Shown piece by piece: positions 17,003 through 24,723 of a DNA stretch of 46,773 bases (positions are counted from its first letter, which is position 1; the number at the start of each line of letters is the position of its first letter). The DNA lies in NCBI GenBank assembly GCA_023434265.1, contig JAEYTA010000076.1, forward strand, positions 1-46,773, given 5' to 3'. The position numbers were made by a program, and so were the translations under genes. The notes below the pieces were generated by a model. That model did not search any database, was not told the origin of the DNA, and was given only the letters and a program-made list of their open reading frames with translations. This stretch comes from Pseudomonadota bacterium. GTDB lineage: Bacteria; Pseudomonadota; Alphaproteobacteria; Caulobacterales; Caulobacteraceae.

Positions 17003-17089
17003 AGAATCGCCCCCAAGCCGTGAGCCCGGGGGCGATACTGCCCGAAGTCAACGCTGGCGGGAATGACCGCCAGCGGACATTACCTCGAA

Positions 17090-17428
17090 TTAAACCGCGC
17101 GCAGACGGTGTTCGCCGGTCGGGCGGGTGGTGCCCCCCTGACCCTTTTCCTCGGCGCCCGCATACACACCGTAGCCCAGGCGGCGGTGATCCTTGGCCAG
17201 TTCCTCGTGGCACTCGACCATGGCCTGGCGCGCAAGACCCAGGGCGGCGATGGCCTCGAGCGCCTTGGCCTGGGCGTCGGCCGCCACGACCGGCGACAGG
17301 TTGAGGGCCTCGCGCGAGCCGATCATCGACTGAACCAGCACCGTGGCGCGAGCGATCGCCGCATCGACGGCCTTCTCGGTCGCATTCAGGTCGCCGGCGA
17401 CGCTGGCGATGACTTGAGCCTTATCCAT
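17090..17428 (-). CDS. Small helical protein, paralogue of the 17458 product
   Basis: The product is 112 residues, almost entirely alpha-helical and Ala-rich, without signal or membrane segments. The segment LEAIAALGLARQAMVECHEELAKDHRRLGY aligns with the 17458 product at its ALAAARSHMVRTHRTLAALARRLGL segment, so the two are duplicates. The mid-region HxxLAxxxRRLG is shared. A clear GGAGG site precedes the ATG. The basic tail (TTRPTGEHRLRAV) is probably flexible. I recognise no family. The separation of only 29 nt from the upstream gene suggests cotranscription. Confidence 0.75.
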   Translation of the reverse strand: MDKAQVIASVAGDLNATEKAVDAAIARATVLVQSMIGSREALNLSPVVAADAQAKALEAIAALGLARQAMVECHEELAKDHRRLGYGVYAGAEEKGQGGTTRPTGEHRLRAV

Positions 17429-17457
17429 TTACGCCTCCAAAGACAGTAAACGAGGCC

Positions 17458-17871
17458 TTAACACGGAAGCGGTCCCAGCGGTAGTGTTTTGTTAGTCGTG
17501 TTTACGCACGCATTGTTAACCAATGTCAGCGCGGGCGGGGAATCGGGGTCGACGCCGCCGCCCGCGGGCGGCCGGTCTCCGGGCTTGTCGAGCTGGCCCA
17601 CCGCGAGGATGTCGAGGCCGAGCCGGCGGGCCAGGGCGGCGAGCGTGCGATGGGTCCGCACCATGTGGGACCGGGCGGCGGCGAGGGCGGCGAGGCTGGC
17701 GGCCGCCTCGTCGAAGGCCTCCTGACCGGTTGTGGCGGCGAGCGCGGCCTCCAGCCGGGCGACTGGCAAGGCGGCGGCGAATGCCGCCGTGTCCGCCATG
17801 GCCTGGTCGATGGCGGCTTCGGCGGCGTGCAGGCGGGCCGACAGGGCCTCGCCGATGATCAGTCTGGACAT
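17458..17871 (-). CDS. Small helical protein, paralogue of the 17090 product
   Basis: The product is 137 residues. The first 90 are Ala-rich helices and match the downstream paralogue, including RxHMVRTHRTLAALARRLGLD. The last 45 residues are Pro/Gly-rich, lack helical character and are absent from the paralogue. The DNA encoding that tail contains a lower-GC patch (17480-17525), so the end may have been extended by loss of an earlier stop. AAAGGAC precedes the ATG. The function is unknown. Confidence 0.7.
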   Translation of the reverse strand: MSRLIIGEALSARLHAAEAAIDQAMADTAAFAAALPVARLEAALAATTGQEAFDEAAASLAALAAARSHMVRTHRTLAALARRLGLDILAVGQLDKPGDRPPAGGGVDPDSPPALTLVNNACVNTTNKTLPLGPLPC

Positions 17872-17937
17872 GTCCTTTTGCTCCGTGGCTTGGCGACCCC
17901 GGAACGAAAGGTAAACACAGGTTGTGCGCTACGACAA

Positions 17938-18336
17938 CTAAAAGTCGTGTGCGGCGAGGAGGAAGTGGGCGCTGAGGGCGGCGATGGGCTGCGCCTCGTC
18001 CTCCTGCCAGGCGCGGGCCTCGACGTGGGCGACGCGCCGGCCGGCCTTGCTGATGCGGGCCCGGGCGCGCACGTCGACCGGGCGACCGGAGCGCAGATAG
18101 GCGACGGTGACGTTGATCGGCCGCGGGAGCTTCAGCCGCGGGTAGAGCAGGGCGACCTGGGCCACGGCGGTCAGTTCCAGCAGGGCCGCGGTCGAACCGC
18201 CGTGCAGCGCCGGCAGCATGGGATTGCCCACCAGCCGGTCGGCGAAGGGCATGGTCACGGTCAGGACGTCGTCCTCGCGGGCCGTGACCAGGCCGAGGAA
18301 GCGGGCGTAGGGGATGGTCGCCAGAAGATCGCTCAC
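17938..18336 (-). CDS. PaaI-type hotdog thioesterase, second of a pair
   Basis: The product is 132 residues, a single hotdog domain. The segment NPMLPALHGGSTAALLELTA carries the HGG motif that begins the long hotdog helix, followed by NVTVAYLRSGRPVDVRARA, the typical PaaI/YdiI beta-strand pattern. Such enzymes hydrolyse acyl-CoA or aromatic acyl-CoA esters. The GTG start at 18336 overlaps the stop of the upstream thioesterase (GTGA), so the two are translationally coupled and may form a heteromer. The substrate is unknown. Confidence 0.83.
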   Translation of the reverse strand: MSDLLATIPYARFLGLVTAREDDVLTVTMPFADRLVGNPMLPALHGGSTAALLELTAVAQVALLYPRLKLPRPINVTVAYLRSGRPVDVRARARISKAGRRVAHVEARAWQEDEAQPIAALSAHFLLAAHDF

Positions 18337-18809
18337 GCCGCGTCTCCCGTGCGCGACCGCAGGTTGGCGCCGAGGGGGCGGCCGCTGCTGGAGTCGAGCA
18401 TGTAGGCGGCCTGGGCGGCGGCGACCGGGTCGTCGGGATGGTCCTCGAAGGCCCAGGCGCGCACGAAGGCGATGGAGCGGGTCAGGCGGTAGCAGCGCGC
18501 CTCGGCGATCAGGTCGGCGCGCGGCCGGGCGGCGCGCATGTAGTCGACGCGCAGGTCGAGGGTGGCGATCGACTCGAACCGATCCAGCGCCACCCACACC
18601 GCCAGCCCGCCGGCGTGGTCGAGCAGGGTGGTGACGAGGCCGCCGGCCAGTACTTCCGTCTCCGGATCCCCGACCAGATCGGCCCGCCACGGGGCGCGGA
18701 TGCGCACCCGGTCGCCGGTCAGGCTGTCGAAGGCGAAGCCGAGGGCGTGGGTGTGGGCCGCGCCGGACGCGAGCTGCGGCAGGAGGTCGACGAGCGGGGA
18801 GGCGGTCAT
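18333..18809 (-). CDS. PaaI-type hotdog thioesterase, first of a pair
   Basis: The product is 158 residues with a hotdog fold. It has VLAGGLVTTLLDHAGGLAVW, the equivalent of the HGG helix with a GGLVTTLLDHAGG core and acidic Asp in the helix, then LDLRVDYMRAARPRADLIAEA. This acidic Asp corresponds to the catalytic Asp of PaaI-like enzymes. The start MTASPLVDLLPQ at 18809 matches the family N-terminus. The upstream open frame is antisense to the exonuclease gene. The pair is divergent from the exonuclease gene, with an 82-nt gap. Confidence 0.83.
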   Translation of the reverse strand: MTASPLVDLLPQLASGAAHTHALGFAFDSLTGDRVRIRAPWRADLVGDPETEVLAGGLVTTLLDHAGGLAVWVALDRFESIATLDLRVDYMRAARPRADLIAEARCYRLTRSIAFVRAWAFEDHPDDPVAAAQAAYMLDSSSGRPLGANLRSRTGDAA

Positions 18810-18891
18810 CCGCAAGCTATCGACCGGCGGCCCGGTTGAGCGCAAGCGCGGGTCGTGCGTTGCTGATCCGACCGGAGGGGCGAGGAGCCGC

Positions 18892-19941
18892 ATGATCCGT
18901 TTCGAGGACCTGCTGAGGCCGACGCCGGAGGGGCTGTACTGCCCGCCGGGGGACTTCCACGTCGATCCGGTCGTCCCCGTGGCGCGGGCGGTGGTCACCC
19001 ACGGCCATTCGGACCACGCCCGGGCCGGGCACGGGACGGTGCTGGCCACGCCGCAGACGCTGGCGATCATGGCGGAACGGTATGGCGAGGAATTCGCCAC
19101 CAGGCGGGAGCCGGTCGGCTACGGCGAGACGACGACGCGCGACGGGGTGGAGGTGACGCTGGTCCCGGCGGGCCATGTGCTGGGCTCCGCCCAGGCCGCG
19201 ATCCGCTGGCGCGGCCTGACCATGGTGGTCTCCGGCGACTACAAGCGGCGGCGTGATCCGACCTGCGCGCCGTTCGAGCCGGCGCCGTGCCACGTATTCG
19301 TCTCCGAGGCGACCTTCGGCCTGCCGGTGTTCGTGCATCCGCCCGCCCAGGGCGAGATCGCCCGGCTGGTCCAGTCGCTGCGGCAGTTTCCCGAGCGGGC
19401 GCATCTGGTCGGGGCCTATGCGCTGGGCAAGGCGCAGCGTGTCATCCGCCTGTTGCGCGAGGCGGGCTGGGACCGGCCCATTCACGTGCATGGCGCCCTG
19501 GACCGGCTCAATCGGCTCTACGAGCGCGAAGGCGTCGATCTGGGGCCGCTGGCGCCGGCGACGGGCCTGCCGCCGAACAGCCTGGGCGGGGAAGTGGTGA
19601 TCGCGCCGCCGTCGGCGACCCAGGACCGCTGGTCGCGGCGCTTCGCCGACCCGGTGCGGGCCTTCGCCTCGGGCTGGATGCTGGTGCGGGCCCGGGCCCG
19701 CCAGCGCGGCGTCGAACTGCCGCTGGTGCTGTCGGACCACGCCGACTGGCCGGAGCTGACCGCCACCTTCGCCGAGCTGAGGCCGGAGGAGGTGTGGATC
19801 ACCCACGGTCGCGAGGAGGGCCTGCTGCGCTGGTGCGAGCTGAACGGCCAGCCGGCGCGGGCGCTGCGCCTGGTCGGTTACGACGAGGAGGACGAGGAGG
19901 CGGCCCCGGCCGTCGGAGATCAGGCGACCGAACGGCCCTGA
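18892..19941 (+). CDS. Ligase-associated DNA exonuclease (metallo-beta-lactamase fold)
   Basis: The product is 349 residues. It belongs to the beta-CASP/MBL family related to mRNA 3'-end processing factors. The metal-binding motif THGHSDH is at 36-42 (His37, His39, Asp41, His42), with further ligand candidates in AGHVLGSA and SGDYKRRRDP, and a C-terminal VLSDHADWPEL and WITHGREEG. The N-terminal LLRPTPEGLYCPPGDFHVDP matches the ligase-associated subfamily. In that subfamily the gene usually neighbours an ATP-dependent DNA ligase and an Lhr-type helicase, which are not adjacent here. A strong GGAGG/GAGGAG site precedes the ATG. The 3' end overlaps the convergent kinase gene by 22 nt. Confidence 0.87.
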   Translation: MIRFEDLLRPTPEGLYCPPGDFHVDPVVPVARAVVTHGHSDHARAGHGTVLATPQTLAIMAERYGEEFATRREPVGYGETTTRDGVEVTLVPAGHVLGSAQAAIRWRGLTMVVSGDYKRRRDPTCAPFEPAPCHVFVSEATFGLPVFVHPPAQGEIARLVQSLRQFPERAHLVGAYALGKAQRVIRLLREAGWDRPIHVHGALDRLNRLYEREGVDLGPLAPATGLPPNSLGGEVVIAPPSATQDRWSRRFADPVRAFASGWMLVRARARQRGVELPLVLSDHADWPELTATFAELRPEEVWITHGREEGLLRWCELNGQPARALRLVGYDEEDEEAAPAVGDQATERP

Positions 19942-21536
19942 ACGGCGGCCTCGGTCGCGGCGGCCTGCTCGAGCGCGGCGTTCATGGCCATGCGCAGCCG
20001 TTCCGGCTTGATCGGCTTCTCGACCACGGCGGCCATGCCGATGTCGAGGTACCGGCGGGCGTCGTCGGGGTCGGCGTTGGCGGTCAGGGCGACGATGGGA
20101 ATGTCGCGCTCCGGGCCGGTCAGGGCGCGGATGGCCTGGGTGGCCTGGACGCCGTCCATGCGCGGCATCTTGATGTCCATCAGCACCAGGTCGAAGCGCC
20201 GTTCCTGCACGCACTCGACCGCCTCGACGCCGTCCTCGGCGGTCTCCGAGGTGCAGCCGAACATCTCGCACAGGGCCTGGGCGACGACGCGGTTGGTGGC
20301 GTTATCGTCGACGATCAGCACGTGCGGGCTCTGTTGCAGGTCGAGGTCGGGCAGGGACTCGACGTTGGAGTCCCGCGCCTCGACCGTCTCGGCGCGCGGC
20401 GCGTCGAGCACGAAGGCGAAGGTGGCCCCGCGGCCGCGGTTGTTCTCGGCCCAGATGCGGCCGCCCATGCGGTCGACGACGTGACGGCAGATCGACAGGC
20501 CGAGGCCCGCGCCGTCCGGCCCCGAGCCGTGCACGAAGGGCTCGAAGATCATGTCCACGCGGGCCGGGTCGACGCCCGGGCCGTCGTCGCGGACGCGGGC
20601 CTCAAGGTGGATCGTGTCGCCGGCCGCCGTGGCCCGGAGGCCGGCCTCGACCACGCCGTTGCGGGCGAACTTCAGGGCGTTGCCGATCAGGTTGTTGAAC
20701 ACCTGGGTCAGGCGGGCGCCGTCGAGCACGGCCGAAAGCTCGGTGTCGCCCTCGTAGCTGACCATCAGGGTGACGTTGTCTTCCGAGGCGCGCGGCGCCC
20801 AGGTCGACTGGACCTCGTCCATCAGCGCGCGGAGCGGCGTGGGCGCGGGGTGCAGATCGAGTTCGCCGGCCTCGGCGCGGGCCAGGTCGAGGGCGTCCTG
20901 GAGGATGCGCAGCAGGGTCTCGGACGACTCCATGATGGTCGAGACGTGGCCCTGGGCCTGCTTGTTCAGCGGCTGGCGACGCAGCAGGTCGGCCACCGCC
21001 AGCACCCCGTTCATCGGGGTGCGCAGCTCGTGGCTCATGACGGTCAGGAATTCGGCCTTGGAGCGCGCGGCGGCCTCGGCCTGGGCGCGGGCGTCGGACA
21101 GGGCGCGGGTGCGGTCGGTCAGCTCCTCGTTGCGCCGCCGCTGCTGGTCGTTGACCGCCTTGAGCAGGGACACGGCCGTGCCGACGCCCTGGTAACGGCC
21201 CTGGCGGGTGACGATGAAGCCGCGCATCAGCGCCCCGGCGCCGCCCTTCAACAGGGTGTCGCAGAAGGCGTCGATCTCGACCCCGGCCTCGACCACGGCC
21301 GGCTCGGCGTCCATCACGTGCACAGCCGGGCGGTTGGCGTAGGCGGCGTAGCCGAAGGCGCCGGCGATGCGGAACAGAAAGTCGTTGCGCTCGATCAGGC
21401 CGACCGGGCGGCCGTCCTCGACGACCGGGATGACCAGGGTGTCCGGCTCGCGGGCGAAGCGCGCGAAGACCTCGCTGCCGGGCGTCTCCGGAGCGATCGC
21501 CTCGGCGCGTTCGGTGAGAACTTCGATCGTCGGCAT
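19920..21536 (-). CDS. Soluble hybrid histidine kinase with CBS-like sensor and REC domain
   Basis: The product is 538 residues with no membrane segment. The N-terminal 120 residues look like a CBS-domain pair (FAREPDTLVIPVVEDGRPVGLIERNDF, then GFIVTRQGRYQGVGT), suggesting a nucleotide ligand. A coiled coil (120-160) leads into HisKA with His169 in MSHELRTPMN. ATPase N-box residues are N282/N286, the G1-type box is DDGPGVDP, and the G2-type box is GAGLGLSI at about 343-350. A receiver domain has D410/D411 and phospho-acceptor D454 in LVLMDIKMP. The ATG at 21536 is chosen, while a TTG 33 nt upstream is also open. No dedicated partner is adjacent. Confidence 0.88.
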   Translation of the reverse strand: MPTIEVLTERAEAIAPETPGSEVFARFAREPDTLVIPVVEDGRPVGLIERNDFLFRIAGAFGYAAYANRPAVHVMDAEPAVVEAGVEIDAFCDTLLKGGAGALMRGFIVTRQGRYQGVGTAVSLLKAVNDQQRRRNEELTDRTRALSDARAQAEAAARSKAEFLTVMSHELRTPMNGVLAVADLLRRQPLNKQAQGHVSTIMESSETLLRILQDALDLARAEAGELDLHPAPTPLRALMDEVQSTWAPRASEDNVTLMVSYEGDTELSAVLDGARLTQVFNNLIGNALKFARNGVVEAGLRATAAGDTIHLEARVRDDGPGVDPARVDMIFEPFVHGSGPDGAGLGLSICRHVVDRMGGRIWAENNRGRGATFAFVLDAPRAETVEARDSNVESLPDLDLQQSPHVLIVDDNATNRVVAQALCEMFGCTSETAEDGVEAVECVQERRFDLVLMDIKMPRMDGVQATQAIRALTGPERDIPIVALTANADPDDARRYLDIGMAAVVEKPIKPERLRMAMNAALEQAAATEAAVQGRSVA

Positions 21537-21721
21537 CCGGGCCGATACTCCACTGCGACCCGTGGACAATGGCCGCCAACGGTTTGCGTACGGTTAAGGT
21601 CAGCTTCGCCGTATGGTCTCTTTTGCGCCCGGCCGGCGGCTGGTGTAGAAGGCCCGCCCGTCTCCACACGGCGTCATCTTCCTGTCCATGCGCGCGGCCG
21701 CCGGCCGACCGCAGGTTTGTC

Positions 21722-22441
21722 ATGAGCGAAATCGGCCAGAAACCCGCGACTTCCGCCCTGGTCCTGTTCTCCGGAGGACAGGACAGCGCCACCTGCCTGG
21801 CGTGGGCGCTGGCGCGGTTCGCGCGCGTCGAGACGGTCGGCTTCGACTATGGCCAGCGCCACGCGGTCGAGATGCAGGCGCGGCTGGACGTGCGCGACGG
21901 CATGGCGGAGGTCCTGCCGCAGTGGGCGGCCCGGCTGGGTCCGGACCATGTCGTCGACCTGACCGGCTATGGCGGCATCGCCGACAGCGCCCTGACCGCC
22001 GAGCGGGCCATCGAGATGGACGCGCGCGGCCTGCCGACCACCTTCGTGCCGGGGCGGAACCTGGTGTTCCTGACCGTCGCCGCGGCGCTGGCGGACCGGC
22101 GGGGGCTGGAGGTGCTGGTCGGCGGCATGTGCGAGACGGACTATTCGGGCTACCCCGACTGCCGCCGCGACACGATCGAGGCCATGGCGCGGGCGCTGAG
22201 CCTCGGTCTGGACAAGCCGGTGGTGATCGAGACGCCGCTGATGAGCCTGACCAAAGCCCAGACGTGGATGCTGGCGCAGGAACTGGGCGGCCGGCCGCTG
22301 GTCGATCTGATCGTCGAGGCGTCGCACACCTGCTACCGCGGCGACCGCGACCGGCGGCACAGCTGGGGCTACGGCTGCGGCGACTGCCCGGCCTGCGAGC
22401 TGCGCGCGGTCGGCCATGCCGAATGGGTCGCGCGGCCATGA
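21722..22441 (+). CDS. queC: 7-cyano-7-deazaguanine synthase (QueC)
   Basis: The product is 239 residues. It is an ATP-dependent enzyme that converts 7-carboxy-7-deazaguanine and ammonia to preQ0. The PP-loop is SGGQDS at 17-22. The zinc cysteines are C204, C219, C222 and C225 (CGDCPAC at the end), with C204 further from the cluster than in E. coli. Other family segments are FDYGQRH, FVPGRNLVFL and GGMCETDYSGYPDCR. The ATG at 21722 begins the conserved N-terminus. The upstream 130 nt, although open in frame, are not homologous. It is the first gene of an overlapping operon queC-queE-queD-GNAT. Confidence 0.97.
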   Translation: MSEIGQKPATSALVLFSGGQDSATCLAWALARFARVETVGFDYGQRHAVEMQARLDVRDGMAEVLPQWAARLGPDHVVDLTGYGGIADSALTAERAIEMDARGLPTTFVPGRNLVFLTVAAALADRRGLEVLVGGMCETDYSGYPDCRRDTIEAMARALSLGLDKPVVIETPLMSLTKAQTWMLAQELGGRPLVDLIVEASHTCYRGDRDRRHSWGYGCGDCPACELRAVGHAEWVARP

Positions 22442-23073
22442 GCTACGCGGCCAAGGAAATCTTCCTGACGGTGCAGGGGGAGGGCGGGCAGGCCGGCCGC
22501 CCCGCGGTGTTCCTGCGCTTCGCCGGCTGCAACCTGTGGAACGGGCTGGAGCGCGACCGGGCGGCGGCGGTCTGCAGCTTCTGCGACACCGATTTCGTCG
22601 GGACCGACGGCGACGGCGGCGGCAAGTTCGCCACGGCCGAGGCGCTGGCCGACCATGTCGCGGCCATGTGGCGGGGCCGGGAGGGCGACCCCCGGCTGGT
22701 CGTGTGCACCGGCGGGGAGCCGCTGCTGCAGCTGGACCCGCCGCTGATCGAGGCCCTGCACGCGCGCGGCTTCGAGATCGCGATCGAGAGCAACGGGACC
22801 ATCGCCGCCTCGCCCGGGATCGACTGGATCTGCATCAGTCCCAAGGCCGACGCTCCGGTGGTCCAGACCTCGGGGCAGGAGCTGAAGCTGGTCTTCCCCC
22901 AGCCGCTGGCCATGCCGGAGCGCTTCGAGGACCTCGCGTTCGAGCGCTTCTGGCTGCAGCCGATGGACGGCCCCGACCGCGAGGCCAACACCGCCGCGGC
23001 CATCGACTATTGCCTGACCCACCCCCGGTGGCGCCTCAGCGTCCAGACCCACAAATACATCGGCGTCCGCTAA
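22438..23073 (+). CDS. queE: 7-carboxy-7-deazaguanine synthase (QueE), radical SAM
   Basis: The product is 211 residues. It rearranges 6-carboxytetrahydropterin to the 7-deazaguanine ring using a 4Fe-4S cluster and SAM. The cluster cysteines are C31, C46 and C49, giving the CX14CX2C form found in many proteobacterial QueE instead of the canonical CX3CX2C. VQGEGGQAGRPAVFLR near the start, CTGGEPLLQ and ESNGT are family hallmarks. Its ATG overlaps the queC stop (ATGA) and its stop shares a base with the queD start. Confidence 0.96.
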   Translation: MSYAAKEIFLTVQGEGGQAGRPAVFLRFAGCNLWNGLERDRAAAVCSFCDTDFVGTDGDGGGKFATAEALADHVAAMWRGREGDPRLVVCTGGEPLLQLDPPLIEALHARGFEIAIESNGTIAASPGIDWICISPKADAPVVQTSGQELKLVFPQPLAMPERFEDLAFERFWLQPMDGPDREANTAAAIDYCLTHPRWRLSVQTHKYIGVR

Positions 23074-23441
23074 TGCCCGTCTTCGAGATCACCAAACAGG
23101 CCACCTTCGACGCGGCCCACCACTTCCCCAACGAGCCCGAGGGCAGCATCTATCGCCGCGTGCACGGGCACTCGTTCACGGTCGAGGCCACGGTGCGGTC
23201 GGAGACGCTGGACGCCGCGCACGGCTGGGTCGCCGACCTCGGCGCCCTGGATCGGGCCCTGAGGACGGCGGCGGAGGAGCTCGACCACGGCATGCTCAAC
23301 GAGAAGCCGGGGCTGGAGCTGCCCTCGCTGGAGAACCTGTGCCTGTGGTTCGCGGGCCGGCTGAAGCCGGACTGGCCGGGACTGTGCCGGGTGCAGGTGG
23401 CGCGGCCGACCATCAACGAGCGCTGCGTGCTGACGCTGTGA
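23073..23441 (+). CDS. queD: 6-carboxytetrahydropterin synthase (QueD) lacking the catalytic cysteine
   Basis: The product is 122 residues, a T-fold enzyme that makes 6-carboxytetrahydropterin from dihydroneopterin triphosphate. The zinc histidines are H16, H31 and H33 (AAHHF and HGHSF), matching E. coli numbering. The Asp-His pair corresponding to Asp70/His71 is D71/H72, and the substrate-anchoring Glu is E116 in INERC. At position 27, where E. coli QueD has its catalytic cysteine (CxxxHGH), this protein has tyrosine (YRRVHGH). The operon position and zinc site support QueD. The missing cysteine suggests a variant mechanism or a member of another COG0720 subgroup. It starts inside the queE stop (TAATG). 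Confidence 0.9.
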   Translation: MPVFEITKQATFDAAHHFPNEPEGSIYRRVHGHSFTVEATVRSETLDAAHGWVADLGALDRALRTAAEELDHGMLNEKPGLELPSLENLCLWFAGRLKPDWPGLCRVQVARPTINERCVLTL

Positions 23442-23908
23442 TCGCGATCCGCCCCTACCGCGAGAGCGACGCCGGGGCGCTGGCGGAGGTGTTCGAGCGG
23501 GCGGTGCGGGGCATCGCCGCGCGCGACTATTCCCCGGCCCAGATCGAGGCGTGGATCGGCCGCGAGCCGAGGGCCGGCCGCTTTCGCGCGAAGATGGCCG
23601 ACGGCCGGTGCTGCTGGGTCGCGACGGATGACGAGGAACAGGTCAGGGCCTTCGTCGACCTGGAGGCGGACGGCCACATCGACTTCCTGTTCGCCGACCC
23701 CGCGGTGGCCGGGACGGGCGTCGCCTCGCAACTGCTGGACGCGCTGGAAGCCGCGGCCCGCCGGGACGGGATCGCCCGGCTCTACGTCGAGGCCAGCGAG
23801 CCGGCCCGGCGGTTCTTCCTGAAGCGCGGCTTCATCGAGACGCGGCGTCGGGATTTCGACATCGGCGGCGTGGCCATCCACAACTACGCCATGGAGCGCA
23901 TGCTCTAG
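23438..23908 (+). CDS. GNAT-family N-acetyltransferase in the que operon
   Basis: The product is 156 residues. The fold is recognised from IAIRPYRESDAGALAEVF at the start, a central beta strand (HIDFLFADPAVAGTGVASQLL) whose AGTGVA turn is the acetyl-CoA pyrophosphate loop, and the C-terminal EASEPARRFFLKRGF that is common in YafP/ElaA-type members. The GTG start overlaps the queD stop (GTGA), so it is coupled to the preQ0 operon. The acceptor substrate is unknown. A link to queuosine is inferred from position only. The gene converges on the following lipoprotein with a 4-nt overlap. Confidence 0.85.
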   Translation: MIAIRPYRESDAGALAEVFERAVRGIAARDYSPAQIEAWIGREPRAGRFRAKMADGRCCWVATDDEEQVRAFVDLEADGHIDFLFADPAVAGTGVASQLLDALEAAARRDGIARLYVEASEPARRFFLKRGFIETRRRDFDIGGVAIHNYAMERML

Positions 23909-24177
23909 CAGTCGCGGCCGCGGCGCCGGCGTTGCTCGCAGCGGCGTTGCTCGCGTTCCCACTCGCGCTGCTCGCGCTCGCGGCGGGCCCGGGTCTCCTC
24001 GTCGGAGGTGGTGACCGCATCGACGCCGGCGCCGATCACCGCCCCGGTCGCCTTGGCCGTGCCGCCGACGACGGCGCCGGCGGTGCCGACCACCGCCCCG
24101 ACCAGACAGCCCTCGAGCATCAGGGCGCCGCCGAGGACGGCGGCGAGGGCGGCGAGTTTGCGGGCGGGCGGGATCAT
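23905..24177 (-). CDS. Glycine-zipper lipoprotein with charged coiled tail
   Basis: The product is 90 residues. A signal peptide with lipobox LEGC (Cys24) is followed by a glycine-zipper stretch (GAVVGTAGAVVGGTAKATGAV) and a highly charged Arg/Glu tail that ends RGRDC. Lipidation together with a glycine zipper points to an outer-membrane-associated protein. The ATG at 24177 is preceded by CGGAG. An in-frame upstream ATG would put 13 extra residues before the signal peptide and is less likely. The function is unknown. Confidence 0.75.
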   Translation of the reverse strand: MIPPARKLAALAAVLGGALMLEGCLVGAVVGTAGAVVGGTAKATGAVIGAGVDAVTTSDEETRARREREQREWEREQRRCEQRRRRGRDC

Positions 24178-24272
24178 GCGGCGTGTCTCCGGGAAGGCCG
24201 CAGGGTTAACCGTCAAAGATGAACGCCGTCTGACCCCGCGGGGGCCGGACGGTGGCGAGACGCCGGACGGGT

Positions 24273-24488
24273 TCAGTCGCTGTCGGAATCGTCGTCGCTG
24301 GCCACGGCGATGGCCGTGAAGCCGAGCACGAACAGGACGCCGAAGGGCAGGCCGGCGATCTGCGCCCCGGGCGGAGCGCCGTTCGGCTCGCCGAGGCGAT
24401 CCTGGATGACGGGGACGGCGGTGCTGGCGGCGGCCTGGCTCGCGATCAGGGCGAGACCGGCCGCGGTGGCGACAAGCGCTTTTCTCAT
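24273..24488 (-). CDS. Small exported/membrane protein, unknown
   Basis: The product is 71 residues: a signal peptide (cleavage near residue 21, AAASTA), a short hydrophilic loop, one hydrophobic segment (about 46-64), and an acidic DDDSDSD end. GGAGG lies 8 nt before the ATG. I recognise no family. Confidence 0.65.
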   Translation of the reverse strand: MRKALVATAAGLALIASQAAASTAVPVIQDRLGEPNGAPPGAQIAGLPFGVLFVLGFTAIAVASDDDSDSD

Positions 24489-24573
24489 TTCGGGGTCCTC
24501 CGACGCATGGCCCGAAGGATCACAACGCTCAAGCTCGACGGGGGTTGCACCCTTCTCCGCCGGCGCGAAGCGC

Positions 24574-24620
24574 TGGTGGGCGAGGGGTTCGAACCCCCGA
24601 CCCCCTCGGTGTAAACGAGG
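24574..24620 (-). repeat. Remnant 3' half of tRNA-Val(UAC), left attachment-site-like repeat
   Basis: Positions 24579-24620 are identical over 42 bp to 26011-26052 inside the intact tRNA-Val gene, in the same orientation. The match runs from the 5' side of the anticodon stem through the T-arm into the acceptor. The encoded CCA end (24574-24576) is retained, but 3 nt of the acceptor strand are missing. The D-arm and 5' acceptor are absent, so it cannot form a tRNA. This is the expected footprint of integration at a tRNA gene by a tyrosine recombinase. Confidence 0.9.
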
Positions 24621-24723
24621 GGCCCCCGATTACTATCCTGATCTATTCAACGGTCGGCGGTGTCATGCCCCCTGTTTTTTCATGGCGATTTTCGGCGCTT
24701 CTGGGGGGCACGTCCTTCGCGGC

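Noticed and set aside
21537..21721. preQ1 riboswitch upstream of queC
   Set aside because: The region before queC lacks the stem with A-rich tail of class I and shows no clear pseudoknot. I see no support from sequence alone.
8097..24211. GGTTAACC palindromes at 8097-8104 and 24204-24211 as CtrA-binding sites
   Set aside because: They match only half of the CtrA-type consensus (TTAA-N7-TTAA), and such short palindromes are expected by chance in this length of DNA.
24574..24620. Second tRNA-Val gene
   Set aside because: Only the 3' half is present. The D-arm and the 5' acceptor strand are missing and 3 nt of the acceptor are lost, so it is a repeat and not a tRNA.
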